A DNA stretch of 64,000 bases. It comes from Alphaproteobacteria bacterium (lineage in GTDB: Bacteria; Pseudomonadota; Alphaproteobacteria; Rhodobacterales; Rhodobacteraceae). The DNA lies in contig JAUHVK010000006.1 of assembly GCA_030425145.1 (NCBI GenBank), positions 1 to 64,000 of the forward strand. Direction: 5' to 3'. A model generated the notes under the pieces. That model had not been told where the DNA came from and did no database searches. It saw only the letters and a list, made by a program, of their open reading frames with translations. Each line of letters begins with the position of its first letter. The stretch's first letter is position 1. This document shows, one piece after another, positions 7,704 to 15,591 of this stretch. The translations under genes were made by a program, and so were the position numbers.

Positions 7704-9112
7704 GCGCTGAGCTTGTCCAAGAGCCGGAGTTCGGCGATGCGTTCGACCTGACGGCAGGCCTCGGCGAATTCGGTGTCGCGGTCGTTGCCGATGCGACGGT
7801 GGAAGGCGTCGAGGATGCTGGCCTTGGTGTTGTCCTTGACCGCGATGATGAACGGGAAACCGTGGCGCGCGACGTAATCGGCGTTGAGTTTCTGGAACGT
7901 GGCGCGTTCGTCGTCGGTCAGCATGTCGAGACCCGCACCGGCCTGCTCGGCGGTGGATTCGGCGGTGAGCCGTCCAGCGGAGGCGAGTTTGCCAGCAAGG
8001 TCCGGGTGGGCGTTCAGCACCCCAAGGCGTTCCTCATCCGACGCGCTGCGGAAGGCGCGACAGAGCAGGTTGTGCACGCCACGCGCGCTGTCGTGGGTTG
8101 GCCCGGATTCGTAGGCGCAGGCGCGCTCGGCGATCCACGGCGAATGTTCGAAGATACCTCCAAAGGCCGCGACGAACTCCTCTTGGGTCATCTCGGACGG
8201 GCGTTGTGCTGTCGGCGCGGGGTGTTCCTTGGCCCAGTGCTGCGCGATCTGCTGGCGGGTGGCGAACCAGACGCCCTCGTGCCCGGCCATGTAATCCAAC
8301 GCACGCTTCAGAGCGGCGGCGCGGCCGGGGCGACCGACGATCCGGCAATGCAGACCGATGGAGAGCATTTTGGGCGAACCCTCGGCACCTTCGGCATATA
8401 GGTAGTCGAAGCTGTCCTTGAGGTAGCTCTCGAACTGGTCGCCATTGGTATAGCCCGCCTGAATGCCGAACCGCATGTCGTTGCAGTCCATCGTGTAGGG
8501 CATGATGAGCTGGTCGATATCGCCGAAACGCATCCAATAGGGCAGGTCATCGGCATAGCTGTCGGCGACGTAGTCGAACCCGCCCTGTTCCGCGACCAGC
8601 CGGATCGTGTTGTTCGAGCAGCGCCCTGTGTACCAGCCCTTGGGCGGTTTCCCGACCACCTCGGTGTGCAGGCGGATCGCCTCGACGATCTGCGCGCGTT
8701 CCTCGCCCTCGGGCATGTCCTTGTGCTCGACCCATTTCAGGCCATGCGACGCGATTTCCCACCCTGCGTCCTTCATCGCGGCGACCTGTTCGGGCGCGCG
8801 GGCAAGCGCCGTGGCCACGCCGTAGATGGTGATGGGAATGTCCTTCATCATCCGATGCAGACGCCAGAACCCGGCGCGCGCGCCGTATTCGTAGATCGAC
8901 TCCATGTTCCAGTGCCGTTGACCGGGCCAGGGCTGCGCACCGGTGATTTCGGACAGGAACGCTTCGGAGGCGGCATCACCATGCAGGATGTTGTTCTCGC
9001 CGCCCTCTTCGTAGTTGAGCACGATCTGAACGGCGATCTTTGCCCCACCCGGCCAATTGGCCTTGGGGGGCGTAGCGCCATAGCCTGTCATGTCGCGTGG
9101 GTAGCGTTGCAC
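7700..9112 (-). CDS. puuE: allantoinase PuuE fused to OHCU decarboxylase
   Basis: This is a two-domain enzyme of 470 aa. Residues 1-300 are a cofactor-independent allantoinase of the polysaccharide-deacetylase fold (R-Y-P-R-D-M-T-G-Y-G start, then N-Y-E-E-G-G-E). Residues from about 305 to 470 are a 2-oxo-4-hydroxy-4-carboxy-5-ureidoimidazoline decarboxylase (UraD), with N-A-H-P-D-L-A-G-K and the C-terminal F-P-F-I-I-A-V-K motif. The polypeptide therefore converts OHCU to S-allantoin and then allantoin to allantoate. I place the start at the GTG at 9112, because AGGAGG lies eight bases upstream and the protein then begins as homologues do; the frame is open upstream to a TTG at 9172. AllA follows with an ATGA overlap. 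Confidence 0.88.
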   Translation of the reverse strand: MQRYPRDMTGYGATPPKANWPGGAKIAVQIVLNYEEGGENNILHGDAASEAFLSEITGAQPWPGQRHWNMESIYEYGARAGFWRLHRMMKDIPITIYGVATALARAPEQVAAMKDAGWEIASHGLKWVEHKDMPEGEERAQIVEAIRLHTEVVGKPPKGWYTGRCSNNTIRLVAEQGGFDYVADSYADDLPYWMRFGDIDQLIMPYTMDCNDMRFGIQAGYTNGDQFESYLKDSFDYLYAEGAEGSPKMLSIGLHCRIVGRPGRAAALKRALDYMAGHEGVWFATRQQIAQHWAKEHPAPTAQRPSEMTQEEFVAAFGGIFEHSPWIAERACAYESGPTHDSARGVHNLLCRAFRSASDEERLGVLNAHPDLAGKLASAGRLTAESTAEQAGAGLDMLTDDERATFQKLNADYVARHGFPFIIAVKDNTKASILDAFHRRIGNDRDTEFAEACRQVERIAELRLLDKLSA

Positions 9113-9262
9113 GTATTTGTCCTCCTGGTCGCGGTTGTCTATGTAATCCGAATAATCCAAATCGTTTTTCAAGAAATCCCGAAAGCTGTGTCAAATGGCT
9201 TACGGTTTGCGCAATTCCCGACCTTCGCTGCATAAAGTGGCAGGTGAGCACAGGAGGCCACG
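9113..9262. promoter_or_regulatory. divergent promoter region of puuE-uraD and hiuH
   Basis: These 150 bases separate two divergent purine-catabolic genes. The AGGAGG sites for both are visible (9121-9126 on the minus strand, 9252-9257 on the plus strand). The AT-rich stretch at about 9140-9180 is the likely promoter zone. I could not identify convincing -35/-10 pairs or an operator. Confidence 0.5.
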
Positions 9263-9619
9263 ATGTCTGGTTATTTGACGACACATGTTCTGGATACCGC
9301 ACGGGGCTGTCCAGCCGAAGGGATCCGGATCGTTCTGTCCCGCGTCACCGAGGCCGGGACCGAGCAGATCGCCGAGACCGTGACCAATGACGACGGACGC
9401 ACCGACAGCCCGATCCTGCCGGTTGATGCGTTCCAGACCGGAACCTACGAGTTGGTGTTCTTCGCGGGCGACTACCTGCGCGCGACCGGTCAGGCTGGGG
9501 CCGATCCATTGTTTCTGGATGAGGTGCCGATCCGGTTTGGCATGTCAGACGCAGCTGCGCATTACCATGTGCCGCTTCTGCTGTCGCCGTATGGGTATTC
9601 GACCTATCGGGGGAGTTGA
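9263..9619 (+). CDS. uraH: 5-hydroxyisourate hydrolase
   Basis: This 118-aa transthyretin-related protein has both family hallmarks: L-T-T-H-V-L-D at the N-terminus and the C-terminal Y-R-G-S tetrapeptide that separates HIU hydrolases from transthyretin. It hydrolyses 5-hydroxyisourate, the PuuD product, to OHCU, which the UraD domain of the neighbouring fusion then decarboxylates. A strong AGGAGG sits six bases before the ATG. It is transcribed away from the puuE operon from a shared intergenic region. Confidence 0.95.
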   Translation: MSGYLTTHVLDTARGCPAEGIRIVLSRVTEAGTEQIAETVTNDDGRTDSPILPVDAFQTGTYELVFFAGDYLRATGQAGADPLFLDEVPIRFGMSDAAAHYHVPLLLSPYGYSTYRGS

Positions 9620-9661
9620 GCCCAGGGTCAGACTGGGGCTCGTACGGTAAGCGCGAATGTC

Positions 9662-10489
9662 CTAGGTGGCCTCGCGTACACCCTTAACGGTGACAAATTC
9701 ACCCGGTATGCCATAGCTGCCGTCATTTCGCCGAAAGTCCGCGACTGAGGCCAGGAAGGCGTTTTGAACTTCCGTCCAAATCTCATTTGAAAACCGTTTG
9801 ACCGCGAGGGCGACTGGCCCGCCCAATAACACGGCGTCCAGAACGTCATGTTCGGTTTCAAACTCAAGGGTTTCGCAGTGGCGGACTTCTTCGATCTGCC
9901 CCAGACCCGCATCTTCGAAAATACGCTTTAGAATTCCGGGCGCGCCCGTTCCAAAAAACATTGGGCACACCTCGGATGCCACATGGGAGTCCACGATGGG
10001 AAACACTTCGGCCCATCCACAATTCCTGCGGTTCCCCCAAACGGTTGCTGCGACGGTACCGCCGGACCGTGCCACACGTGCCATTTCGGAAACAGCTGCG
10101 GCGGGATCGGGCGTATACATGAGACCAAGCGCACATATTGCTGCATCAAAGCTCTGGTTTGGCAGGTCCAGTTTCTCTGCACCCATACGCTTTGCTTTGA
10201 CATTCGGAGTCGGGCTCGTCTCCAGCCTTGCTTTCAAGTCATCGATCATGCCTTGGGACAGGTCCGTTGCAAGAACTGAGCCTGCGGCACCCACCATCTC
10301 AGCCAGGCGCAACGTGACCAGACCACTGCCGCAGGCCGTCTCGACCACGTTCTGTCCACTTTGGACTCGTGCCATGTGAAGAAGTCGATCATGGGCGGGG
10401 CGCAGCTGTTTACCCCATGAGTCATGATAATGCGCCGACGCCGCATCCCACCCATAGCGCTGGACGCGCATTTGAAGCCGAGCATCCAT
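9662..10489 (-). CDS. class I SAM-dependent methyltransferase, substrate unknown
   Basis: This 275-aa protein has a Rossmann-type SAM-binding core. Motif I reads V-V-E-T-A-C-G-S-G-L-V-T near residue 49, the acidic residue after the second strand is in A-T-D-L-S, and motif IV lies around F-D-A-A-I-C-A-L-G. The shape is that of the UbiE/methyltransferase-11 group, but nothing identifies the acceptor. Its ATG shares one base with the OsmC-gene stop (TAATG), so it is translationally coupled as the last gene of a tautomerase-OsmC-methyltransferase operon that interrupts the purine genes. Confidence 0.75.
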   Translation of the reverse strand: MDARLQMRVQRYGWDAASAHYHDSWGKQLRPAHDRLLHMARVQSGQNVVETACGSGLVTLRLAEMVGAAGSVLATDLSQGMIDDLKARLETSPTPNVKAKRMGAEKLDLPNQSFDAAICALGLMYTPDPAAAVSEMARVARSGGTVAATVWGNRRNCGWAEVFPIVDSHVASEVCPMFFGTGAPGILKRIFEDAGLGQIEEVRHCETLEFETEHDVLDAVLLGGPVALAVKRFSNEIWTEVQNAFLASVADFRRNDGSYGIPGEFVTVKGVREAT

Positions 10490-11007
10490 TACAAGACTCT
10501 CTCGACGACGGAAATCGCGGTGCGAACTGGTTGAGCATCCCGATATGCGAGGAACCAGGGATCGCTGTTCAGTGCGCGCGTGACCACGTCTCCAATTTTT
10601 TCCTCTGATTCAGAGCTGGAGATCTCGATGCGGATACGCGTGTCGCTTGGAACCGGGCTCGCACCCTCCATGGCGAGTACGCCGCGATTGTCCCAGTCTT
10701 GTTCAATCCCAACTGTCACGCTGTCCAGCGCCACGTTCTCTCTTGCGCCTGTCATCTTGATCCCGATTGCCAGACACCCACAAATCCCCGCTCTGGCGAA
10801 AAAACCGGGTGTCGGCCCTTCATCGCTGCCTCCAATCGCTTGAGGCATATCGAGAGTGACGCGGTGACCATCCTGTTCAAAAGTGCAGGTCAATCCGTCG
10901 TGAACCACCGCCGATCCACGATGAACGGTCCGGGCTGTCTCGGGACGCTGCCTGTAAACAGCCTGTGCCCTCAGCTGTGCTTCGCGGGCATGAGTGTTGC
11001 GATCCAT
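10489..11007 (-). CDS. OsmC/Ohr-family protein
   Basis: This 172-aa protein has the OsmC architecture: an N-terminal beta-rich part with G-G-S-D-E-G-P-T-P-G-F-F-A-R-A, and the central helix carrying the cysteines in G-I-C-G-C-L-A-I-G-I. Members reduce organic or fatty-acid hydroperoxides with two redox cysteines. Here the only cysteines near that helix are the C-G-C pair, so peroxidase chemistry is uncertain. The ATG at 11007 was chosen for the GGAGAAG eight bases before it; a longer start at 11079 would overlap the tautomerase gene. It is the middle gene of a three-gene operon. Confidence 0.75.
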   Translation of the reverse strand: MDRNTHAREAQLRAQAVYRQRPETARTVHRGSAVVHDGLTCTFEQDGHRVTLDMPQAIGGSDEGPTPGFFARAGICGCLAIGIKMTGARENVALDSVTVGIEQDWDNRGVLAMEGASPVPSDTRIRIEISSSESEEKIGDVVTRALNSDPWFLAYRDAQPVRTAISVVERVL

Positions 11008-11075
11008 TGGGTCTTCTCCATTTTCTGAGGTTTTGGCCGGATCGCGCCAGGTTGGTCGGTCCGGCCAATCCGAAC

Positions 11076-11291
11076 TCAACCTGCCGCCATCGCCTTGATG
11101 TCGTCAGCGCTGGGCGTGTTGCCACCGATACCCCAATGGCCGCTGCGCACTTCCTTGACCCGAACCCAGGTCACGGGCCGCATGTTTTCGCCTTCGACCT
11201 CAACCATCGCGTTGGTGACTTTTTCGATCATTTTCGCCTTTTGTGCGTCGTCAAAAACGCCTTCGATCACTTCGATATCTACCAGTGGCAT
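11076..11291 (-). CDS. 4-oxalocrotonate tautomerase-family protein
   Basis: This 71-aa protein has the family size and begins M-P-L-V-D-I-E-V, so Pro2 becomes the N-terminal catalytic proline after methionine removal. GGAGG is placed six bases before the start. Tautomerases of this group catalyse keto-enol or dehalogenation reactions; the substrate is not evident. It is the first gene of the operon with the OsmC and methyltransferase genes and is divergent from the HxlR-type regulator. Confidence 0.8.
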   Translation of the reverse strand: MPLVDIEVIEGVFDDAQKAKMIEKVTNAMVEVEGENMRPVTWVRVKEVRSGHWGIGGNTPSADDIKAMAAG

Positions 11292-11443
11292 GGTTCACCT
11301 CCGTTGCTTCCAATCTCTGGTGGGCTGAGGTTCGCATTGGTCGCGCGAGGCAAACCAGTTCTGCAAATGCAGTAAATCCACTATAGTTTCTGAAGTAGAC
11401 GCCAGCCTGCGCGAGATGCTTTGCTGCAGGAGGAGGTGCCGAT
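11292..11443. promoter_or_regulatory. divergent regulatory region, tautomerase operon and HxlR gene
   Basis: A 152-bp gap lies between two divergent starts. It holds the Shine-Dalgarno sites of both genes and an AT-richer centre at about 11360-11400 that probably carries the promoters and the regulator's binding site. No clear inverted repeat was seen. Confidence 0.45.
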
Positions 11444-12160
11444 ATGTCAGATTCCAATTACCCAAAGTTTTGCCCGGTAGCGATGGCAGCCAGTCTGCTT
11501 GAGCCACGTTGGACCATGCTGCTGCTGTGCGAAATGTGGTCCGGTTCGACACGCTTCAACGAGATTCAAAGGGGCGTACCGGGCATGTCGCCGGGACTGC
11601 TTTCCAAGCGCCTGAAGGAAATGGAAGCCAACGGACTTGTCACGCGCCAAGCCGACAGTCTGGGCCGCGCCGAGTATCTGACAACCGCCCTTGCGGATGA
11701 ATTGGAGCCGTTGATCCGTGGACTGGGTGAATGGGCGCATCGCAACATTGACTGCGAGGTGTCGCTCCAAAACCTGGATGCACGGCTGCTGATGTGGAAA
11801 ATCCGGGGAAAGATTGACCGGCTTCAACTGCCAAAGCCAAAATGTGTGATCCAGTTCGTTCTGAATGATGCCCCGAATGAAACCGCGAATTATTGGCTTG
11901 TCGCAAAGCCAGGGGAAGAAACCGACCTGTGCTATACCGACCCCAAATTCGACGTCGACCTGTTCGTTGTGTGCGAACTTCGCGCGCTGACATCCGCATG
12001 GATGGGACACACGACATTCGAAAAGGAAATCGATGCCGGACGAATTACGCTAACTGGGCATGACCTTATGGAACGGACATTGACCAAGTGGCTGATGCGG
12101 AGCAGCTTTGCCGAGGTCTCCAAAAGCGCCAATGAGGAAAGACATCGGGCTGCCGTCTAG
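11444..12160 (+). CDS. HxlR-family regulator with C-terminal SCP2-like domain
   Basis: This 238-aa protein has residues 8-100 forming an HxlR-type winged helix: C-P-V-A-M-A-A-S-L-L-E-P-R-W-T near the start and the recognition region P-G-M-S-P-G-L-L-S-K-R-L. Residues from about 115 to 225 look like a sterol-carrier-protein-2-type ligand pocket, which would give it an effector-binding role. An AGGAGG precedes the ATG. Divergent placement suggests it controls the tautomerase-OsmC-methyltransferase operon, perhaps in response to a hydrophobic ligand. The SCP2 assignment rests on pattern and length, not on an alignment. Confidence 0.75.
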   Translation: MSDSNYPKFCPVAMAASLLEPRWTMLLLCEMWSGSTRFNEIQRGVPGMSPGLLSKRLKEMEANGLVTRQADSLGRAEYLTTALADELEPLIRGLGEWAHRNIDCEVSLQNLDARLLMWKIRGKIDRLQLPKPKCVIQFVLNDAPNETANYWLVAKPGEETDLCYTDPKFDVDLFVVCELRALTSAWMGHTTFEKEIDAGRITLTGHDLMERTLTKWLMRSSFAEVSKSANEERHRAAV

Positions 12161-12183
12161 GATTCGCGGCACTCTCACCTCGA

Positions 12184-13092
12184 TCAGGCGCTCTTGATCG
12201 CCGTGCCGATCCTGCCGATGACGAAATCCATGAAAAGCCGTGTCTTGGGATCCTGTCTGCGGCGATGGGTGAAGAGGCACGCCATCTGAATCGGGACGGG
12301 TGGCGTGTCTTTGGCCACCGCGATCAAACGCCCGGCGCGCAGGTGATCGGCCACTTCGAACATGGGTTTGAGCGCGATACCCTGACCATCCAGCGCCCAA
12401 TCGGTCAGAACGTCGCCATCATCGGATTCAAACCGCCCCCGGACCTTGAAACGCTTTGGGCCCTCGGAGGTCTGGAGGCGCCATTGGAATTCCGTTGCAC
12501 CCGGAAACCGCAGGTTCAGGCATTCGTGGTTCTGGTTCAGCAGGTCGTCGCCCGTGTTCGGCATGCCGCGCGCCTTGATGTAACTGGGCGCGGCGCAGAG
12601 CACACGGTCGACATCGGCAATCTTGCGGATGCGCAAGGTGCTGTCTTCGGGTTCACCCAGAAACACCGCGAGGTCGAGGCCTTCGGTGGTGAGATCGACC
12701 TTGCGATCGGTGAGGCGCAAGCGAACGGACACCTCGGGGTATTGCTCGATAAAGGCGGGTACCTGCGGCGCGATCAGGCGACGACCGACGCCCAGAGGGG
12801 CCGCGACATAAATGGAGCCGCGGGGTTTTTCGGTGATGTCGACCACCTGCGCCTCGGCGGCTTCCACCGCTTCGAGCACTTCGATGGCCCCGGCATAAAA
12901 CAGACGCCCCTGTTCGGTTGGCGTCAGGTTGCGCGTGGTGCGTTGGAACAAACGCACTGAGAGGTGTTCCTCAAGCTGAGCGATCCGAGTTGATGTGACG
13001 GCGGGTGAAATGCGCAAATCGCGCCCTGCAGCGGACATACTGCCTAATTCATAGACACGCACGAAGGTGCGGATGTTGTCGAGATAGCTCAT
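12184..13092 (-). CDS. LysR-family regulator divergent from puuD
   Basis: This 302-aa protein has an N-terminal LysR winged helix (M-S-Y-L-D-N-I-R-T-F-V-R-V through R-L-F-Q-R-T-T-R) and a periplasmic-binding-like effector domain. The frame is open upstream to 13176, but the ATG at 13092 gives the standard LysR N-terminus. It is divergent from puuD with a 98-bp gap, the usual arrangement for a LysR regulator and its target, so control of urate oxidation is the natural inference. The effector is unknown; urate or a pathway intermediate is a guess. Confidence 0.85.
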   Translation of the reverse strand: MSYLDNIRTFVRVYELGSMSAAGRDLRISPAVTSTRIAQLEEHLSVRLFQRTTRNLTPTEQGRLFYAGAIEVLEAVEAAEAQVVDITEKPRGSIYVAAPLGVGRRLIAPQVPAFIEQYPEVSVRLRLTDRKVDLTTEGLDLAVFLGEPEDSTLRIRKIADVDRVLCAAPSYIKARGMPNTGDDLLNQNHECLNLRFPGATEFQWRLQTSEGPKRFKVRGRFESDDGDVLTDWALDGQGIALKPMFEVADHLRAGRLIAVAKDTPPVPIQMACLFTHRRRQDPKTRLFMDFVIGRIGTAIKSA

Positions 13093-13190
13093 TATTCGCA
13101 GATTTTTGATACAGCTTGGAGTTTCATCGGAATAGCAGAAGAATGGCCGAGCCGCTAGTTTGGTGGAAATTGCCAAGGGAGCCTATCGCC

Positions 13191-14417
13191 ATGTATGATT
13201 TCGCCGTTCTCTGGGACTGGATTTCCTTTGCCGTGCGCTGGCTGCATGTCATCACCGCGATGGCTTGGATCGGCGCGAGTTTCTATTTCATCGCACTGGA
13301 CCTGATGCTGAAACCGGCCAAGGACATGCCAGAAGGGGCGCATGGCGAAGAGTGGGAAGTCCACGGCGGCGGATTTTACCATACGGTAAAATACCTCGTC
13401 GCCCCGGCGCGGCTGCCCGAGCACCTGACTTGGCATAAGTGGCAGAGTTACACGACGTGGCTGTCCGGAGCGGCTTTGCTGATGATCGTCTATTGGGTGG
13501 GCGGCGAGTTGTTCCTACTCGACCCGACCAAGGCCGATCTGGCGCTGTGGCAAGGGATCGTGATTTCCGGGCTGTCGCTGACCATCGGCTGGCTGCTGTA
13601 TGATTTCCTGTGTAAATCCGCGCTGGGCGAACAGCCGACGGTTCTGATGCTGCTTCTCTTTGCGATCCTTGTGGTGATGGCGTGGGGCTATGATCAGGTG
13701 TTCACCGGGCGCGCGGCGCTGCTGCATCTGGGGGCGTTCACCGCGACGATCATGACAGCCAACGTGTTCTTCATCATCATGCCGAACCAGCGGATTGTGG
13801 TGGCGGACCTCAAGGCGGGGCGCACGCCGGATCCCAAGTACGGCAAGATCGCCAAGCTGCGGTCGACCCACAACAACTACCTGACGCTGCCGGTGATCTT
13901 CCTGATGTTGTCGAACCACTACCCTCTGGCCTTCGGCACCGAGTTCGCGTGGTTGATCGCGTCACTGGTGTTCCTGATGGGAGTGACGATCCGGCATTAT
14001 TTCAACTCCATGCACGCGGGCAAAGGCCAGCCGCACTGGACCTGGGCGGTGACGGCGGTGATCTTTATCGCGATTGCGTGGCTGTCGACGCTGGGCGGGA
14101 CGGAGACCTATGACGAGGCGGCAGAGCGTCCGATGACCGAGTTTGAAATGCGCTTTGCGTCCGCCGACGGGTTCGAGGATGCGTATAACGTGGTGCAGGG
14201 CAATTGCTCGATGTGCCACGCGCGCGAGCCTTTGTGGGACGGCATCCGCTGGGCGCCCAAGGGTGTCTATCTGGAGACCGAGGCGGACGTGGCGCAGCAT
14301 GCGCACCAGATTTATCTGCAGGCGGGACGGTCCCACGCGATGCCGCCACCGAATGCGATCCAGATGGATGCCGAGGCGCGGGCGCAGATCGTGGCTTGGT
14401 ATCGGGCGGTGGAGTAA
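13191..14417 (+). CDS. puuD: membrane urate oxidase with cytochrome c domain PuuD
   Basis: This 408-aa protein has an N-terminal membrane domain of several hydrophobic helices carrying conserved histidines (W-L-H-V-I-T-A-M-A-W-I-G and later G-F-Y-H-T-V-K). It ends in a cytochrome c domain with C-S-M-C-H at residues 339-343 and a likely axial methionine in H-A-M-P-P-P. PuuD oxidises urate to 5-hydroxyisourate and passes electrons to the respiratory chain instead of making peroxide. The ATG at 13191 has an AAGGGAG Shine-Dalgarno and gives the family N-terminus. It starts the route completed by HIU hydrolase, UraD-PuuE and AllA to the left. Confidence 0.9.
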   Translation: MYDFAVLWDWISFAVRWLHVITAMAWIGASFYFIALDLMLKPAKDMPEGAHGEEWEVHGGGFYHTVKYLVAPARLPEHLTWHKWQSYTTWLSGAALLMIVYWVGGELFLLDPTKADLALWQGIVISGLSLTIGWLLYDFLCKSALGEQPTVLMLLLFAILVVMAWGYDQVFTGRAALLHLGAFTATIMTANVFFIIMPNQRIVVADLKAGRTPDPKYGKIAKLRSTHNNYLTLPVIFLMLSNHYPLAFGTEFAWLIASLVFLMGVTIRHYFNSMHAGKGQPHWTWAVTAVIFIAIAWLSTLGGTETYDEAAERPMTEFEMRFASADGFEDAYNVVQGNCSMCHAREPLWDGIRWAPKGVYLETEADVAQHAHQIYLQAGRSHAMPPPNAIQMDAEARAQIVAWYRAVE

Positions 14418-14588
14418 GGTGCGATGCAACGCGGTAAACGGCTGCTGTGAGCCCAAAATGCATGATGTTGCAGGCCACCTTAATGTCAGTGATGCGCAGA
14501 ATGCAGGCTTTGCAAAGTCGCGTGATCGGCATCTGAGCCGATACGTAGCAGTGTTGCAAACCGTTCAATAACCAGCCACGTTTAGTGC

Positions 14589-15440
14589 ATGCCGGAAGAA
14601 AATATACCGATAGGACAGCTTTACTCGCGCATCTATTTGCAGCCCACTGCAACTGTGCGCGACAGTGCGCGAATGCGGATGAGGGTCTTGCGTGCGATTG
14701 AGCGGCATATTCCCAGTCACAAGCGAGGAACGGGTTTCGGTGCAGATGTTGAAGGAGAACTCGGCATCGAGATCGTTAGCTCTGGCGGGTATAATCCAGC
14801 ATACGTATCATGGGACCGCCTTGTGCGACAAGAATTGTCGATCAGTGACCTATTGAACGTCCTGACTATGCTCTGGCGCACAGTCGACGTCAGAGGACGC
14901 GACAATTTCAGACGCAACATCACGCGAATTTTCGCGGAAGAAGCAATCGGTTTCTCTGTAGACGAGGAGATGGGTTTTCATCCGGCGTTTGACGAAGAAT
15001 TCGAGCGCTCGCTCAGCTCAATTGTACGCATCCTGAACGGCGATGGGTTTCGGCACGAAGCGGATTTTGTCGCACTGTCTGAAACTGCGCTACTTGCGAA
15101 TCCAATCGACGGGCGCGCAGCCATACGAGCCGTATTTGACGCGGCTGAAAATCTGTTCAAACGCATCACAGGCAAGCAAAACATCACCAACGGACATGTG
15201 CGACAAGAACTCGCCGTCGTCGCTATGCAGGGTGTTCCGCAAGACGGCAAATCGAACGTTGCCGTGAACAAAATACTAAACGCTTTCGAGGATTGGGTTG
15301 CTGCATGCCACGTCTACCGTCATGCACCCGGTGAGGCCGAGACCACGCAACCAACTGAGGCAATCGCCATCCTTATTGTGTCGCAGGGCTATTGTTTCGT
15401 GCGCTGGCTCGCCGAATTGTCCGCCGCCCAGAGTGAGTGA
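14589..15440 (+). CDS. hypothetical protein, orphan insert
   Basis: This 283-aa protein is not recognised. It is predicted soluble and mostly helical, with no signal peptide, membrane segment or obvious catalytic motif. The N-terminal half carries basic residues (R-M-R-M-R-V-L-R-A-I-E-R-H). The C-terminal tail, V-R-W-L-A-E-L, resembles the end of helical proteins often found among accessory or defence genes, but I cannot assign a family. It is flanked by 171 bp on the left, in which I see nothing, and 151 bp with a hairpin on the right. It is unrelated to the metabolic genes on either side, and its base composition is lower in GC than its neighbours by eye. Confidence 0.6.
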   Translation: MPEENIPIGQLYSRIYLQPTATVRDSARMRMRVLRAIERHIPSHKRGTGFGADVEGELGIEIVSSGGYNPAYVSWDRLVRQELSISDLLNVLTMLWRTVDVRGRDNFRRNITRIFAEEAIGFSVDEEMGFHPAFDEEFERSLSSIVRILNGDGFRHEADFVALSETALLANPIDGRAAIRAVFDAAENLFKRITGKQNITNGHVRQELAVVAMQGVPQDGKSNVAVNKILNAFEDWVAACHVYRHAPGEAETTQPTEAIAILIVSQGYCFVRWLAELSAAQSE

Positions 15441-15543
15441 GGCCGTCCATTGAACGTCTGCTTTGGGTTTGCCTTTTGCCGTTCATGACGCAGGGTTAAG
15501 GTCCGCCCAGTCAGTTCAGTCTGCATTGCTGACGCCCGTGAAG

Positions 15544-15571
15544 ACCCGCATCTTGCCTGAAAGATGCGGGT
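15544..15571. terminator. hairpin between convergent genes
   Basis: Perfect 11-bp inverted repeats ACCCGCATCTT (15544-15554) and AAGATGCGGGT (15561-15571) enclose a six-base loop between the convergent genes ending at 15440 and 15592. There is no clear U-tract on either strand. It is a plausible bidirectional transcription stop or 3'-end stabiliser. Confidence 0.55.
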
Positions 15572-15591
15572 ATCTAATCGTCTTGCCCCCC

